The translations under genes were made by a program, and so were the position numbers. A stretch of DNA of 39,196 nucleotides from Salinigranum rubrum (GTDB lineage: Archaea; Halobacteriota; Halobacteria; Halobacteriales; Haloferacaceae), in the NCBI RefSeq assembly GCF_002906575.1, contig NZ_CP026314.1, positions 1 to 39,196 of the forward strand. Reading direction: 5' to 3'. Of this stretch, positions 39,156 to 39,196 are shown in pieces. Position 1 is the first letter of the stretch; each line of letters starts with the position of its first letter. The notes under the pieces were generated by a model. The model did no database searches. It had not been told where the DNA came from and saw nothing but the letters and a program-made list of their open reading frames with translations.

Positions 39156-39196
39156 CGGAACGGCTGTTCAGCCTCGACGAGTCGTGGCAGTCGAAC
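38924..39196 (+). CDS. Continuation of the modular zinc protein in the -1 frame, partial
   Basis: From AAC at 38930 this frame reads NAGNKLRRFCHDQDIARED and further, with natural amino-acid composition and another VTDGG linker (about 39047-39061), and remains open at 39196. It has no start codon of its own at this place. CCCGGGA (38924-38930) fits the X_XXY_YYZ pattern in the upstream frame. A second reading uses two single-base indels between 38911 and 38935, because DDARE-like sequence appears in the third frame there. Confidence 0.5.

Noticed and set aside
1-39196. CRISPR array, rRNA, complete tRNA, or insertion sequence
   Set aside because: I saw no regularly spaced direct repeats, rRNA-like segments, full cloverleaf, transposase gene or paired terminal repeats with target duplication around one.
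1-39196. Window as a complete circular molecule
   Set aside because: Joining the right edge to the left does not continue the last open frame into the first partial gene: the combined frame meets a stop within a few codons.

Overview
The window is high-GC haloarchaeal DNA (class Halobacteria). The signs are very acidic proteins, many GTG starts with 4-base ATGA/GTGA gene overlaps, Tat (SRR) signal peptides, an archaeal Orc1/Cdc6 initiator, a PhiH1-repressor-like winged helix, type IV pilins with the haloarchaeal N-terminus, and the haloarchaeal plasmid family DUF5817. No rRNA, complete tRNA, ribosomal or central-metabolism gene is present. Integrase, ParA and partner, Cdc6, a TA pair, a DNA methylase and a repressor together indicate a plasmid, episomal virus or integrative element rather than chromosome.

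Layout. 1-2744: tightly overlapped small genes (zinc-binding, ribbon-helix-helix, possible nuclease). 3056-6417: a DUF5817 protein of about 1,120 aa split in two frames at a C7 slippery run. 6524-7769: DNA adenine methylase and small zinc protein. 7827-8891: tyrosine recombinase (minus strand), with a lox-like interleaved inverted repeat just upstream. 9097-10360: parA and a partner (minus strand). 10361-10826: iterons, an 11-bp inverted repeat, a TATA box and a structured leader. 10827-11456: zinc-ribbon gene. 11505-12045: HicBA toxin-antitoxin, lying between two copies of the 5' end of the next gene. 12103-33312: a 21-kb, one-strand block of surface, membrane and ATPase genes. 33330-34252: two tandem pilins (minus strand). 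34573-36103: HNH-repeat-like DNA-binding protein and Orc1/Cdc6. 36421-36741: repressor (minus strand). 36964-end: early-type genes with repeated zinc modules, the last one frame-disrupted and running off the window.

The 21-kb block looks like one machine. It encodes a 1,344-aa membrane-anchored surface protein with an AT-rich, apparently swapped beta-propeller, a secreted subtilase, Tat-exported proteins, an abundant-looking secreted glycoprotein candidate with its own promoter, a run of 64-87-aa membrane proteins, a 687-aa P-loop ATPase with a Walker A motif like the HerA/VirD4/FtsK translocases, a MoxR AAA+/VWA pair, bitopic and 10-TM membrane proteins, and a membrane-anchored helix-hairpin-helix protein. 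I infer a DNA-export, vesicle-forming or virion-forming envelope apparatus of a mobile element. There is no recognisable capsid, portal or tail gene and no relaxase, so it is neither a tailed virus nor a standard conjugative plasmid.

Maintenance would come from Cdc6 with nearby repeats, ParA with iterons, HicBA, and the recombinase with its putative site. Control would come from the RHH protein, the PhiH1-like repressor and several palindromic operators.
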